From Anisodus tanguticus (lineage: Eukaryota > Streptophyta > Magnoliopsida > Solanales > Solanaceae), in NCBI GenBank assembly GCA_034509755.1, contig CM067549.1:30710001-30774000 (forward strand): 64,000 bases of DNA. The letters run 5' to 3'. The notes beneath the pieces are model-generated. The model was not told where the DNA came from. It searched no databases and saw only the letters and a program-made list of their open reading frames with translations. The first letter of the stretch is position 1. The number at the start of each line of letters is the position of its first letter. Positions 48,783 to 60,736 of this stretch are shown one piece after another. Made by a program: the position numbers and the translations under genes.

Positions 48783-49730
48783 TGTTGAAAATTTACTAAT
48801 GTGGAATTAAGTATATCCTATTATTTATGACTCAAACAATTGGGGCCACGCACGTCGGAAACGTCGTTTCCACACACGTGCACACGTAATGCCAAGTATC
48901 TCAAATTTCATTAGCGAAAGAGATATTGGTATGTAATACGTTTGAGACATAGAATGATGGACGGTTATTGGCAAAATGACAAAGTATTCCACGTTGGTAA
49001 ACGAAGGAAGAAGGGTAAGATGAAACGTGTCGGAAATCGCCGTGGAGCCGCGAAGGGCCGCTACGCAGCCCCATCGGAGCCGAGGCGCCGGAGCGCCGCA
49101 GTGCTAATTGGGTCTTCAGTTACTGGAGCCGCGGTTCCACGGCGCTAATTCACAGAGCCGCGGTGCTTCGGAAGCAGAATGCTTTGACGGAAAGTTGAAA
49201 AGTTCTGACCTTTGGGCTGGTTTTGGAGCATGGATTCTCCATTATTTGGCACATGAATTCAGCCATTATTTGGCTGAATGTAACCTCTAAATTAAGTGTC
49301 ATTACATGGCTATTGAAGGTCATTAGTTGCCTAGTTGAGGGGTCTTCTCCATACACTATAAATTGAGGCATTTGGCTCAATTGAAGAACACTACACAACA
49401 CTTAGAAAATACTTTAGAATTTTCTGAATTCATCTTCTTCCTCTCTAGCAAAGTTACTATACTCAAAGTTCTTCAAGAGTAACACTTGAGTTTCCTTTAT
49501 TCAATTGTTAAGTTGTTGTTGTATCTTGGGAGACTATTGCCCGACAACGTAAAAGGAGATATACGGGGCAATCTTGTCTTAAAGACAGAGTGACATCACT
49601 CGACTCAGTAAATCACACAAGCAGTTTGTTAAGTTCATGATTTACAGTTTATTGTAATAGTTAGTTTATCCTTTCTTACCATTGTAATAGTTACATACTT
49701 CCCGTTCCCTACAATAATTGTATCCCAACA
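48783..49730 (+). repeat. LTR1 of the compound copia
   Basis: 948 bp, TGTTG...CAACA. TATA-like CTATAAAT at 49356-49363. A GC-rich block (about 49040-49170) repeats GAGCCGCGG-like motifs and has about 30 bp more than LTR2 there. The frames 48942-49148 and 49150-49401 lie across this block and are shadows. Confidence 0.92.
49356..49363 (+). promoter_or_regulatory. TATA-like box of the compound copia LTR
   Basis: CTATAAAT, conserved at 55096-55103 (LTR2) and 57397-57404 (LTR3), downstream of the GC-rich block. Confidence 0.5.
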
Positions 49731-49766
49731 ATTTTAAGACAAGATTTGTAGTAAGTACTTAGAAAG

Positions 49767-50804
49767 ATGACTGGAAGAAAATAAATTGCTTCGGATTTTG
49801 CTTCTGCTGCTACTCAAGGCAATCCCTCTGTCTTCCCCACTGCTCAAGGCACACCTAATGCCTTTCCGGTTGCTCAAGGCTCATCCAACGCCTTTACTGC
49901 TGCTCAAGGGAACGTTGTCATTCCTCCACTCGCTGGATTCCACCATGAACGCCCTGAAAAGTTCATGGGCTCTAACTTCAAGAGATAGCAATAGAAGATG
50001 CTATTCTATCTGACTGTTATGGGAATTGCTCATTTCCTAACAGAAGATCCTCTACAAGTTAGAGATGAAATGGACCCTTCACCTACTGAAATAGCTGAAG
50101 GGGGCCTAGGTATCCATGTCATTAATGGCATGAAAATGGTTCTTGATGCATAGAGTCATAGTGATTTCATGTGTAAGAAGTATATATTGAATTGCTTGTC
50201 AGACCCTCTCTACACGGTGTATTGCACCGTTGGCACCGCCAAAGAGTTGTGGGAAAAGCAGCAAAAGAAGTACAATGCACAAGATGCAGGTACTAAGAAA
50301 TTCATCGTTGGAAAATTCTTGAAATTTCAAATGGTGGATAGTAAAACAGTGATGTCCCAAGTCCAGGAATTCCAAATGATTCTACATCACCTGAATTTGG
50401 AAGGTATGAAACCAAATGAGCAGTTTTTAGTTGCATCGCTGATTGAAAAGTTACCTCCTTCGTGGAATGAGTTTATTAGTTACTTAAAACTCAAGACAAA
50501 TGAGATGACCTTTGAAGAACTTATTATCAAACTCCAAATTCATGAGGATAATAAGAAGGTCTTGCCTAGGGGTAAACAACCTGCTGAGGCAAAGACAAAT
50601 CTGGCTGAGGCCAAAGGGAACACAAGCAAGAAGCGCAAGTTCCAGAAAGACTGCAAGACCCAAGCAGCGGAGAAGTTCAAAGGAAACTGTCACCATTGTG
50701 GGAAACCTGGTCACATGATCAAGGACTGCCGCAAGCTCAATACTGAGCAACAAGAGAAGGCCAAGGCTAAGGGCAAGGCACATGTTAACATCGTCAAAGA
50801 ATAG
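49767..50804 (+). pseudogene. Gag of internal copy 1
   Basis: Starts at the ATG at 49767 (equivalent to 55507). A 30-bp repeat encodes AQG-x-x-x-AFP-type units near residues 18-45. Stops fall at 49782-49784 (TAA, this copy only), 49986-49988, 49992-49994 and 50151-50153 (all three shared with copy 2). The clean frame 50169-50804 holds the Gag core and a CCHC knuckle CHHCGKPGHMIKDC at residues 174-187, followed by a Lys-rich tail. It ends in TAG (50802-50804) at the gag-protease boundary, a stop also present in copy 2. There is no frame change at that stop. Confidence 0.85.
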
Positions 50805-52485
50805 TTTCTGGACGACATGATTGAGGAGTTCTCAGCTGTGGTTCTAGAAGCAAACCTTGTTGAGAATTCCATGCAATGGTGGATGGACACAGGTGCTACA
50901 AGACACATCTGTTCTAATAGAGATGCCTTCTCCACTTACACACCGGTTACAAACAAGAAGTTGTTCATGGGCAACAACGCTTCCTCTGACGTGCTAGGGG
51001 TAGTTAAGGGTCCTGAAGATGACTTCTGGGAAGAAGATCACTCTGAAGGAGGTGATGAATGTTCCTGAGATTAGAAGAAATTTAATTTCAGGTCATTTAT
51101 TGGTTAATGCTGGTTTTAGGCTAGTGTTTGAGTCCAATAAATTTGTAATCACTAAGAATGGAACGTTTGTGGGAAGAGGATTCATCTGTGAGGGCCTCTT
51201 CAAAGTTAACGCCATGTCTGTATTACGTACAAGCAATAATATTGAAGTTTCTTCTTACTTGCTTGAGTCCTCTAATTTATGGCATCATAGATTAGGACAT
51301 GTCAACTACAAGTCCATCCAAAGGTTGGTAAAATTGGAGTTATTGTCGTCTATCGGCGTAAACCCTCAACATAAGTGTAAGGTGTGCGTAGAGGCAAAAC
51401 TCACAAAGCTTACTTTTCGATCCGTCAAAAGGAATACAACTCCTCTAGAACTTATTCACACAAATATATGTGATTTGAAGTTTGCACACACTAGAAGGGG
51501 GAATAAGTACTTTGTGAAATTCATTGATGATAGCACAAGGTGTTGTTACCTTTACTTGTTGAAAAGTAAAGATGAAGCCTTTAAAGCGTTCTGACGTTAC
51601 AAAGCAGAAGTTGAGAACCAACTAAGCATGCAGATTAAATCCATTCGTAGCGATAGAGGGGAAGAATATGTAGCGCCATTTGAGGAATATTGTGCCGAAT
51701 CGGGCATTATTCATCAAACGACGGCTCCATACTCACCTCAATCGAACGGTGTGGCGGAACGCAAGAACCGCACATTGAAGGAAATGATGAATGCCTTACT
51801 CATCAATTCATGTCTTCCACAAAACATGTGGGGAAAAGTTGTCCTTACCGCTAATACGATTCTTAACAGAGTCCCACATACGGGTAAGGACAAAACTCCA
51901 TATGAATCATGGAAGGAAAAGAAACCCACCTATAAATATTTAAAGGTGTTGGGTTGTTTGGCAAAGGTAGAAGTACCCAAGTCAAAGAAGGTCAATATTG
52001 GGCCTAAGACTATAGATTGCATATTCATCGGATATAAAAATAGTAGTAGTGCTTATCGCTTCTTAGTGCATAAGTTAGATATTCCAGATATTCACGGGAG
52101 TACAATCATGGAATCAAGAAATGCTCAATTATTTGAAGATACCTTTCCTAGAAAGGAAAAAGACATAACCTCTCGCAAACGAAGTTATGAACAAAGCTCT
52201 CAGGAATCGAGAGTCGTTGTCGGCCCGGATCTAGATGGTTCAGATCTAGTGGACCTCGAAGTGGCTGAATATCCGGAATCTAGTGTTCCAGATTCTCAGA
52301 ACTTGGAGACTCCAGAGTTGGAACCAAGGCAAAGTAAAAGGGCCAAGACGGATAAATCCATCGGTCTTGACTTTGTAGCTTATATGGTTGTTGACGAACC
52401 AATGACAATTGTTGAAGCATTGTCAACTCCAGAGGCACCTCTCTGGAAAGAAGCTATTGAGAGTGAAATAGACTCCATCCTGTAA
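50805..52485 (+). pseudogene. Protease-integrase of internal copy 1
   Basis: Protease active site WWMDTGATRHICSN, with its Asp intact, in the frame 50817-51068. Two small indels near 51000-51040, absent from copy 2, break the frame. The frame 51019-51594 continues with ISGHLLVNAGFRLVFESNKF, the zinc finger (WHHRLGHVNYKS...CKVCVEAK) and FIDDSTRCCY with the first integrase Asp; it stops at 51592-51594. The frame 51628-52485 (285 codons) has IRSDRGEEYVAPF (second Asp), SPQSNGVAERKNRTLKE (Glu) and the C-terminal domain up to the linker before RT. Confidence 0.88.
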
Positions 52486-54550
52486 AACCATACTTGGGAG
52501 TTGGTTGATCTTCCTCCGAGAAATAAACCGTTAGGTTGTAAATGGATATTCAAACAGAAGTATAAAGCAGATGGGTCTATAGATAAGTACAAGGCCAGGT
52601 TGGTTGTCAAGGGCTATCGGCAGAAAGAAGGCCTTGACTATTTTGACATGTACTCCCCGGTGTCTAGGATGACGTCCATACGAGTATTTATTGCGATCGC
52701 AGCGTTGCGTGACCTTGAGATACATCAAATGGATGTCAAGACAGCCTTCCTAAATAGTGATTTGGAAGAAGAAATTTATATGGAACAACCCGAGGGGTAT
52801 GTGGTTCCAGGGCAAGAGAAGAAAGCATGTCGGCTTGTCAAATCTCTGTCCGGCCTGAAATAAGCCCCGAAGCAATGGCATGAAAAATTTAATTGTACTC
52901 TACTATCGTAGGGTTTTGCCATTAATAAATGTGACAAATGTGTCTACATGAAAGGTAACTCTGACTCGTTCGTCATGATATGCATATACGTAGATGACAT
53001 GTTGATCACAGGGAGCAGTCCTAGATTGATTCTAGAGTCTAAGAATATGTTGAAACAATGCTTCGACATGAGGATATAGGTATCACAGATGTCATCTTAG
53101 GGATAAATATCTCTAAGATGTTTGACAGACTGGTCTTATCTCAGTCTCAGTACATCGAGGATGTGTTGAGAAAGTTTGAGATGTTTGAAAGTTCGCCTAT
53201 GAAGTCACCAATGGATTGAAATTAAAATCTTGATAAAAATCGTGGTGCACCCGTATGCCAGGAGTAATATGCACAGGTGATTGGTAGTTTGATGTACATA
53301 ACAAACTGCACCCGACCTGATATTGCTTATGCATTTAACAAGTTGGGAAGGTTTACCCGTAATCCGAGTAATGATCACTGGAAGGCATTGAATCGGGTAC
53401 TACGATACCTGAAATACACGCTAACTTACGGGTTGCATTATTTGAGGTATCCAGTTGTACTAGAGGAGTACAGTGATGCAAACTGGATATCTGATATAGA
53501 GAACACCAAGTCCACCAGTGGGTATGTATTTACAATTGGTGGTGGGGCTGTGCCTTGGAAATCCTCTAAGCAAACTTGCATCGCCCGATCCACGATGGAA
53601 TCGTTGTTTATCGCTTTAGACAAAGCAGGAGAAGAAGATGAGTGGCTTCATGACTTCTTAGAGGATGTTACTTATTGGGAAAAACCCGTACCTTCTGTAA
53701 TGATCCACTGCGACAGTCAGTCGACTCTAGGACGGTACTATATACAATGGCAAGTCTCGTCATATTCGACGGAGGCATAAGACCGTTAGGCAGCTGATCA
53801 CCACGGGTATAATATCTATTGATTACATAAAATCAAAGGATAACATAGTGGACCCACTGACAAAGGGCTTACCCAAAGATCAGATGTTCTGCCTGTCTAG
53901 GGGAATGGGCTTAAACCCCAAGGTATAAGAACCAATATGGTGGTAACCCAACCTTCCTGACTGGAGATCCCAGGAATTATGTTCAATGGGAAAACTAAGT
54001 TATAAAGGTTCAGTTGAGCGCTTCGGTGGAAGCATGAGCACTTCAGATAGTGATTTCTGTAAAGAAACACCAAATCCAAAGATGTTCCCGCGATAGACTA
54101 TAAGTGCTATCTGCAGTGTGGGTAAAGGTTAAGTTTCCAAAATCTTTAATGACCCTCACCGGTTGCGATTAGGTTTGGGAAAACTTTTAATGGTTTCTAA
54201 CACTTGTAAAGTGGGGTATAGCAGGATACCTTGTAGGAGACCACCTATTTAAATGCGAGGACAGGCCGCCTCAAATGAACGCACTTAAGAATCCAAGAAG
54301 TGTCCATGGCCACAACGGACAAAACATTACGAATAACAGAGTAAGGAAAGTTGTTGTGTTGGTACCGTTGACTTGGCTTACACAAAACACTGACGGTTTA
54401 AGACATCACGTTCACCGCGTAGTAAGTAAGTCCAATGGTATTCAACTACCGAAGGTTCAAAATGAAAGCTACCTATCCAGATGCAACATCGGTTCGCTGG
54501 AAAATTATTGGAAAAGGCACCATGTGAGTGCGCCAAAATCTCTTTCAAGA
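52486..54550 (+). pseudogene. RT-RNase H of internal copy 1
   Basis: The frame 52501-52863 is the RT start (LGCKWIFKQKYKADGSIDKY, HQMDVKTAFLNSDLEEEIYM). A stop follows LSGLK, then the sequence reads on to CIYVDDMLITGSS (YVDD near 52989-53000). Further stops and a shift occur near 53080-53280. The frame 53277-53780 covers the connection (TRPDIAYAFNKLGRF) and RNase H (EEYSDANW, CIARSTMES, HCDSQSTLG); the usual second Glu of the STMESEF motif is changed to LF. 53780-54550 is the decayed C-terminus and 3' UTR, ending in the purine tract AAGAGGGGA (54547-54555). Confidence 0.85.
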
Positions 54551-54556
54551 GGGGAT

Positions 54557-55470
54557 TGTTGGAAATTTACTAATGTGGAATTAAGTATATCCCATTGTTT
54601 ATGACTCAAACAATTGGGGCCCCGCATGTCGGAAACGTTGTTTCCACACACGTAGTGCCAAGTATCGCAAATTCCATTAGTGAAAGAGATATTGGTACGT
54701 ATGTAATACGTTTGAGACATAGAATGATGGACGGTTATTGGACAAATGACAAAGTATTCCACGTTGGTAAACGAAGGAAGAAGTCTAAGATGAAACGTGT
54801 CGGAAATCGCCGCGGAGCCGCAAAGGGCCTCGGCGCAGCCCCGTCCGAGCCGAGGTGCCGGATCGCCGCGGTGCTAATTGGGTCTTCAGTTACTGGAGCT
54901 GCGGCGCTTCGGAAGCAGAATGCTGCGACGGGAAGTTGAAAAGTTCTGACATTTGGGCTGGTTTTGGAGCATGGATTCTTCATTATTTGGCACATGAATT
55001 CAGCCATTATTTGGCTGAATGTAACCTCTCAATTAAGTGTCATTCGTGGCTATTGAAGGTCATTAGTTGCCTAGTTGAGGGGTCTTCTCTATACACTATA
55101 AATTGAGGCATTTGGCTCAATTGAAGAACACTACACAACACTTAGAAAATACTTCAGAATTTTCTGAATTCATCTTCTTCCTCTCTAGCAAAGTTACTAT
55201 ACTCAAAGTTCTTCAAGAGTAACACTTGAGTTTCCTTTGCTCAATTGTTAAGTTTTTGTTGTATCTTGGGAGACTATTGCCCGACAACGTAAAAGGAGAT
55301 ATACGGGGCAATCTTGTCTTAAAGACAGAGTGACATCACTCGACTTAGTAAATCACACAAGCAGTTTGTTAAGTTCATGATTTACAATTTATTGTAATAG
55401 TTAGTTTATCATTTCTTACCATTGTAATAGTTACTTACTTCCCGTTCCCTACAATAATTGTATCCCAACA
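54557..55470 (+). repeat. LTR2 of the compound copia (shared, central)
   Basis: 914 bp, TGTTG...CAACA, with the purine tract on its left and the leader of copy 2 on its right. It serves as 3' LTR of the first unit and 5' LTR of the second. It lacks about 30 bp of the GC-rich block seen in LTR1. Confidence 0.92.
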
Positions 55471-55506
55471 ATTTTATGACAAGATTTGTAGTAAGTACTT
55501 AGAAAG

Positions 55507-56543
55507 ATGACTGGAAGAAAACAAATTGCTTCGGATTCTGCTGCTTCTGCTACTCAAGGCAATCCCTCTGCGTTCCCCACTGCTCAAGGCACACCTAATG
55601 CCTTTCCGGTTGCTCAAGGCTCATCCAACGCCTTTACTGCTGCTCAAGGGAACGTTGTCGTTCCTCCACTCGCTGGATTCCACCATGAACGCCCTGAAAA
55701 GTTCATGGGCTCCAACTTCAAGAAATAGCAATAGAAGATGCTATTCTATCTGACTGTTATGGGAATTGCTCATTTCCTAACAGAAGATCCTCTACAAGCT
55801 AGAGATGAAATGGACCCTTCGCCTACTGAAATGGCTGAAGGGGGCCTAGGTATCCATGTCATTAATGGCATGAAAAGGTTCTTGATGCATAGAGTCATAG
55901 TGATTTCATGTGTAAGAAGTATATATTGAATTGCTTGTCAGACCCTCTCTACACGGTGTATTGCACCATTGGCACCGCCAAAGAGTTGTGGGAAAAGCTG
56001 TAAAAGAAGTACAACGCACAAGATGCAGGTACTAAGAAATTCATCATTGGAAAATTCTTGAAATTTCAAATGGTGGATAGTAAAATAGTGATGTCCCAAG
56101 TCCAATAATTCCAAATGATTCTACATCACCTGAATTTGGAAGGTATGAAACCAAATGAGCAGTTTTTAGTTGCATCGCTGATTGAAAAGTTACCTCCTTC
56201 GTGGAATGAGTTTATGAGTTACTTAAAACTCAAGACAAATGAGATGACCTTTGAAGAACTTATTATCAAACTCCAAATTCATGAAGATAATAAGAAGGTC
56301 TTGCCTAGGGGTAAACAACCTGCTGAGGCAAAGGCAAATCTGGCTGAGGCCAAAGGGAACTCAAGCAAGAAGCGCAAGTTCCAGAAAGACTGCAAGACCC
56401 AAGCAGCGGAGAAGTTCAAAGGAAACTGTCACCATTGTGGGAAACCTGGTCACATGATCAAGGACTGCCGCAAGCTCAAGACTGAGCGACAAGAGAAGGC
56501 CAAGGCTAAGGGCAAGGCACATGTTAACGTCGTCAAAGACTAG
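55507..56543 (+). pseudogene. Gag of internal copy 2
   Basis: Collinear with copy 1. The N-terminal frame 55507-55728 is open because this copy keeps CAA where copy 1 has TAA. It shows the full AFPTAQGTPNAFPVAQG repeat region, then stops at TAG 55726-55728 and 55732-55734. A one-base deletion (AAAATGG to AAAAGG, near 55876) adds a shift, and stops also occur near 56000 and 56106. The C-terminal frame 56115-56543 keeps the same CCHC knuckle and the TAG at 56541-56543. Confidence 0.85.
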
Positions 56544-56555
56544 TTTCTAGACGAC

Positions 56556-57252
56556 ATGATTGAGGAGTTCTCAGCGGTGGTTCTAGAAGCAAACCTTGTT
56601 GAGAATCCCATGCAATGGTGGATGGACACAGGTGCTACAAGACACATCTGTTCTAATAGAGATGCCTTCTCCACTTACACACCGGTTACAAACAAGAAGT
56701 TGTTCATGGGCAACAACGCTTCCTCTGACGTGCTAGGGGTAGGAAAGGTAGTCCTGAAGATGACTTCTGGGAAGATCACTCTGAAGGAGGTGATGAATGT
56801 TCCTGAGATTAGAAGAAATTTAATTTCAGGTCATTTATTGGTTAATGCTGGTTTTAGGCTAGTGTTTGAGTCCAATAAATTTGTAATCACTAAGAATGGA
56901 ACGTTTGTGGGAAGAGGATTCATCTGTGAAGGCCTCTTCAAAGTTAACGCCATGTCTGTATTACGTACAAGCAATAATATTGAAGTTTCTTCTTACTTGC
57001 TTGAGTCCTCTAATTTATGGCATCATAGATTAGGACATGTCAACTACAAGTCCATCCAAAGGTTGGTAAAATTGGAGTTATTGTCGTCTATCGGCGTAAA
57101 CCCTCAACATAAGTGTAAGGTGTGCGTAGAGGCAAAACTCACAAAGCTTCCTTTTCGATCCGTCAAAAGGAATACAACTCCTCTAGAACTTATTCACACA
57201 AATATATGTGATTTGAAGTTTGCACACACTAGAAGGGGGAATAAGTACTTTG
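56556..57252 (+). pseudogene. Protease and GAG-pre-integrase of internal copy 2
   Basis: Open from 56556 with the protease loop WWMDTGATRHIC (Asp at residue 24), an unbroken protease through IRRNLISGHLLVNAG, and the pre-integrase zinc finger. It is cut at NKYFV, and the frame runs 38 codons into LTR3 to a stop at 57366-57368. The integrase core, RT and RNase H are deleted, so the 270-codon frame is a chimera of protease and LTR. Confidence 0.85.
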
Positions 57253-57771
57253 TTTGGGCTGGTTTTGGAGCATTGATTCTCCATTACTTGGCACATGAAT
57301 TCAGCCATTATTTGGCTGAATGTAACCTCTCAATTATGTGCCATTACATGGCAATTGAAGGTCATTAGTTGCCTAGTTAAGGGTTTTCTCCATACACTAT
57401 AAATTGAGGCCTTTGGCTCAATTGAAGAACACTAAACTACACTTAGAAAATACTTTAGAATTTTCTGAATTCATCTTCTTCCTCTCTAGCAAAGTTACTA
57501 TACTCAAAGTTCTTCAAGAGTAACACTTGAGTTTCCTTTGCTCAATTGTTAAGTTGTTGTTGTATCTTGGGAGACTATTGCCCGACAACGTAAAAGGACA
57601 TATACGGGGAAATCTTGTCTTAAAGACAGAGTGTCATCACTCGACTTAGCAAATCACACAAGCAGTTTGTTAAGTTCTTGATTTACAGTTTATTGTAATA
57701 GTTAGTTTATCCTTTCTTACCATTGTAATAGTTACTTACTTCCCGTTTCCTACGACAATTGTATCCCAACA
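57253..57771 (+). repeat. LTR3 of the compound copia, 5'-truncated
   Basis: 519 bp matching 49211-49730, ending CAACA directly before the right target duplication. It includes the TATA-like box. The left junction joins pre-integrase sequence to the LTR with almost no overlap. Confidence 0.9.
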
Positions 57772-58387
57772 AGATGACATGACAATTCATATCATGTATG
57801 CTTTCCAAGGAAAATAAATCTGCCGCATGAAGGAACTAGACCAAGTGAGATACGCCGTGACATAAAACCAAGCAATAAAGTACCTAATACCAAGGACACT
57901 CATGCAGAGTTGTAAAATAGCAATAATCATACATTAGTTGTTAGACAAAAGGCAATTCGAATATTTTTACCTATTGATGTTTATAGTTGTGGTGATATTT
58001 AATTAGTATCTAGAAATTAACATGTGATGTTACTTATGTTTGATTTTGATAATTAGTTAACATGCATCAAGCTTTTAGAATTTGCAATTTCATGTTGGAA
58101 CAAGCAACGCACAGGCCTTCACTGCCTAGTTATATAAGAGAATTGATTCGATTATTATATGGCAGTTTTAGTATTTTTTAAATAATAATTTTGTATAAAA
58201 TTGGTGTAACATGAATTGAAATGAAGCAATATGATCTATGATAATGTATAGGGAAAATGTCTAAAATACACTCCAACTTTTGCTGAATTTGTTGTAACAT
58301 ACCTAATTTTTGTGGTGATCTTATTAACTCCTTAATATATTTTAAAAGCGTTTCTTTGGTATTTATCTAGAAATTTCAAAATAAAAT
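57772..58387. other. No gene recognised
   Basis: AT-rich DNA, contiguous with 48782 before the copia insertion. A weak reading frame crosses the insertion point (48694-48782 to 57772-57813) with one stop. I do not recognise it. Confidence 0.4.
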
Positions 58388-58906
58388 TGTAACGACTCGT
58401 TTGGTTATTTTGAGTTTTTAAGCTTCTTTTTCCAAACTACCCTTTTTTTTAGCTTGCGAGTAGGGGTGGAACGCTTCCTGAGGTGAATTGAATGTATTTT
58501 AGAAAGATAATCTTAAGTTAGAGGTTTCTTAAGTTTCTAAATGGAAAGCGTTAGACTAAAAATTGACTTTTGAGTAAACGTGTCTATTTTCAAGTTTTGT
58601 CGCTTTCGTTAGGTCTTTGAAACGTCATTTATGATTTTGTTGAGTCTTTGGTTCGCTTCCCGAGGCGTGTCAATGTACTTTGGGTTCTTATTTGCAAATC
58701 TTGAAATTTGAGAAAGTTGAGGGTGATTTGTAGAAAAATGAGTCTTAGCATTGTAAGATTGATATTATGAGTGTGCGAGCAAGTTTGTAGCATCGTTTAC
58801 ACTCAGGTAGCATACTTGGTTGTGTTCGGGAGGTCTCGAGTGACTTTCGGGTGTTGGATTGCAAAGTTTATTTATTTTGTGTGTAGTTCCTCCTGCGATA
58901 TTTTGG

Positions 58907-59053
58907 CCGCACCTGCGGACCCGAACCAGTGGACCCACTTCTGTGGAAGTTGATCTGTAGATGCGAGATATTGGGAAATTGGGAAGGGTTGCTTCTGCAG
59001 AATCCTTGGCACATATGCGAGGCCGCATTTGCGGACCTTGACCGCTTCTGCGG
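58907..59053. repeat. Three CG-rich palindromes in the LTR
   Basis: CCGCACCTGCGG (58907-58918), CCGCATTTGCGG (59023-59034) and CCGCTTCTGCGG (59042-59053): the same CCGC...GCGG arms with variable centres. They mark the GC-rich part of the LTR. Confidence 0.8.
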
Positions 59054-60079
59054 CCATTCTGCGAGGAATAGTCCACAGAAGCATAAATCGCTGAATCAGA
59101 ATGTTAAAATCCCTAGTTCAATTTGTAGACTCCACTTTTCAAAAGCTCCATTTCAAAGCTCGGTCTTGGAGAGAATCAAGGGGATTTCAACCATTTCTAT
59201 TTGGGGGTAAGATTTCAATCTTGTATTACTTATATTATGATGTTTCCTTACATATTTTATGGATTATAATCTTATTTTGGGCAGAAAAAGATAGGGGTTT
59301 AAACTCAAGTTTTAAAAAATGGTTTTTTCATGAAATTAATTCTAAGAATTAGGCTTTCATTGTTGATTTTTTAGATTTAGATTTGTTAATATATTGGAAG
59401 ACTACTACTAAGCTTCAATTTCTAATTTAAATCCATGGAATCCTATTTGAGAATTAGGGTTCTTCCAATTTTGGGATTTTGATGAATAGGGCAATTTAAT
59501 GCCTAATTGTGATTAGTTTTCTATAAAACTTAAGGATATGACTATTTAAAACTTGGGTAACATATTTCTAAACTAAATTTCTAATTTTACCCTCATGGCC
59601 GGGGGTCGCTTTTGGGTTGCGTTTTCAGAAAATTTTGAGAAGCTTATCCTCATTGTTATACTTAAAATTGTGTTTTAACGTAGAATATATAATATTTAGA
59701 CTACGATCATTCAGAAGCGCTCTAAAAAGGCAAGTCCTTGGCATGAGAGTTTGTGGAACCTGCTCGACAGTGAGACAGGCTACGATTTATTCCTTTTAGA
59801 CTTCGATAGAAGCATGTATAGCTTATAATCATTGAGGGGTATTGGGCGTGATGGGGGTACCACCTTAGTGACCGTGATGAGCACTTGGGTGGTTACCGAC
59901 GTATTGTGTTGGGAATGATTACATTTAGGTTGGTTCTGACAGTTGTTATGTGGGCTATGATGACCGTGTTTGAACTTCTACTTGATGTGTGAATTGATTT
60001 ATCTCATCACTCTGTGTCTCTTAATATGAAAATATTGACCTTTGAAATTATTGTGAAATTGATGATATTAAGGCACGTG

Positions 60080-60576
60080 GTTATTCATCTCTTATGCATA
60101 TGACTTTAATCTCATTTCATGCTACCACTTTTACTGAGATGGATCTTGATATGATATGTTGTTTGGTCCGATGAGACCAGAGAAGAAAGGTAAATAAGCT
60201 GATATTAATACTGTGGTATATAGACTCGTGGAGTCCCCCATGGGTCATAGCTATGTGGCGACGTTCAGTAGCATGTGTATACAAGATTTGAAAATGACCA
60301 GTTGCAGTGCATCGCATAACATTGCATTCATCTCATTCTTATTGTTTATGTGGCTACATGACTTACTTGTAACTAAATTGATGAAAATACTTGACCTTTG
60401 TGCTCGTATTCAAGAAAAGGTTAAGTAGTTGCACATTAATGTGATAGAGAAGTGAGCTTAAGATAATTTAGAGTCGAATGGACTTAGGATGAACCTATGA
60501 GGAATGGTCTAAGATTGAACTATATTGAATTCAACGTGAGTAAATTGATGCAACTTATCTTATTGATATGTGAGTT
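60080..60576 (+). repeat. LTR internal duplication, copy 1
   Basis: Starts GTTATTCATCTCTTATGCAT and matches 60737-61276 at about 657 bp offset with few changes. The frame 60117-60317 (minus) occurs in both copies and is a shadow. Confidence 0.9.
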
Positions 60577-60736
60577 CTGTCAAATTTTCATGTTCTGAAT
60601 AGGTTATGTGATAGATAAGAATTAAGCTAAAATGATTGTTATTGTGAAGTAGACTCAGTTTTATGTGCTTTATGTGTTTTCTATTGTTGTCGGTCTATGA
60701 TGCCTACGGGGTACGTTGTGTACTCATACTACGAGA

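Larger units (their letters stand above)
48783..57771 (+). mobile_element. Compound Ty1/copia locus with three LTRs
   Basis: Order: LTR1 (48783-49730), internal 1 (49731-54556), LTR2 (54557-55470), internal 2 truncated (55471-57252), LTR3 5'-truncated (57253-57771). One perfect target duplication, agatg, flanks the whole (48778-48782 and 57772-57776); none separates the two units. LTRs end TGTTG...CAACA. The internal copies are almost identical over 1.78 kb and share four stop codons. This fits unequal LTR-LTR recombination of one inserted element, followed by deletion in the second unit. Clade not assigned. Confidence 0.93.

Noticed and set aside
48942..49148. Arg/Lys-rich 68-codon frame, repeated at 54595-54939
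   Set aside because: It is the LTR of the compound copia; the basic composition comes from the GC-rich repeat block.
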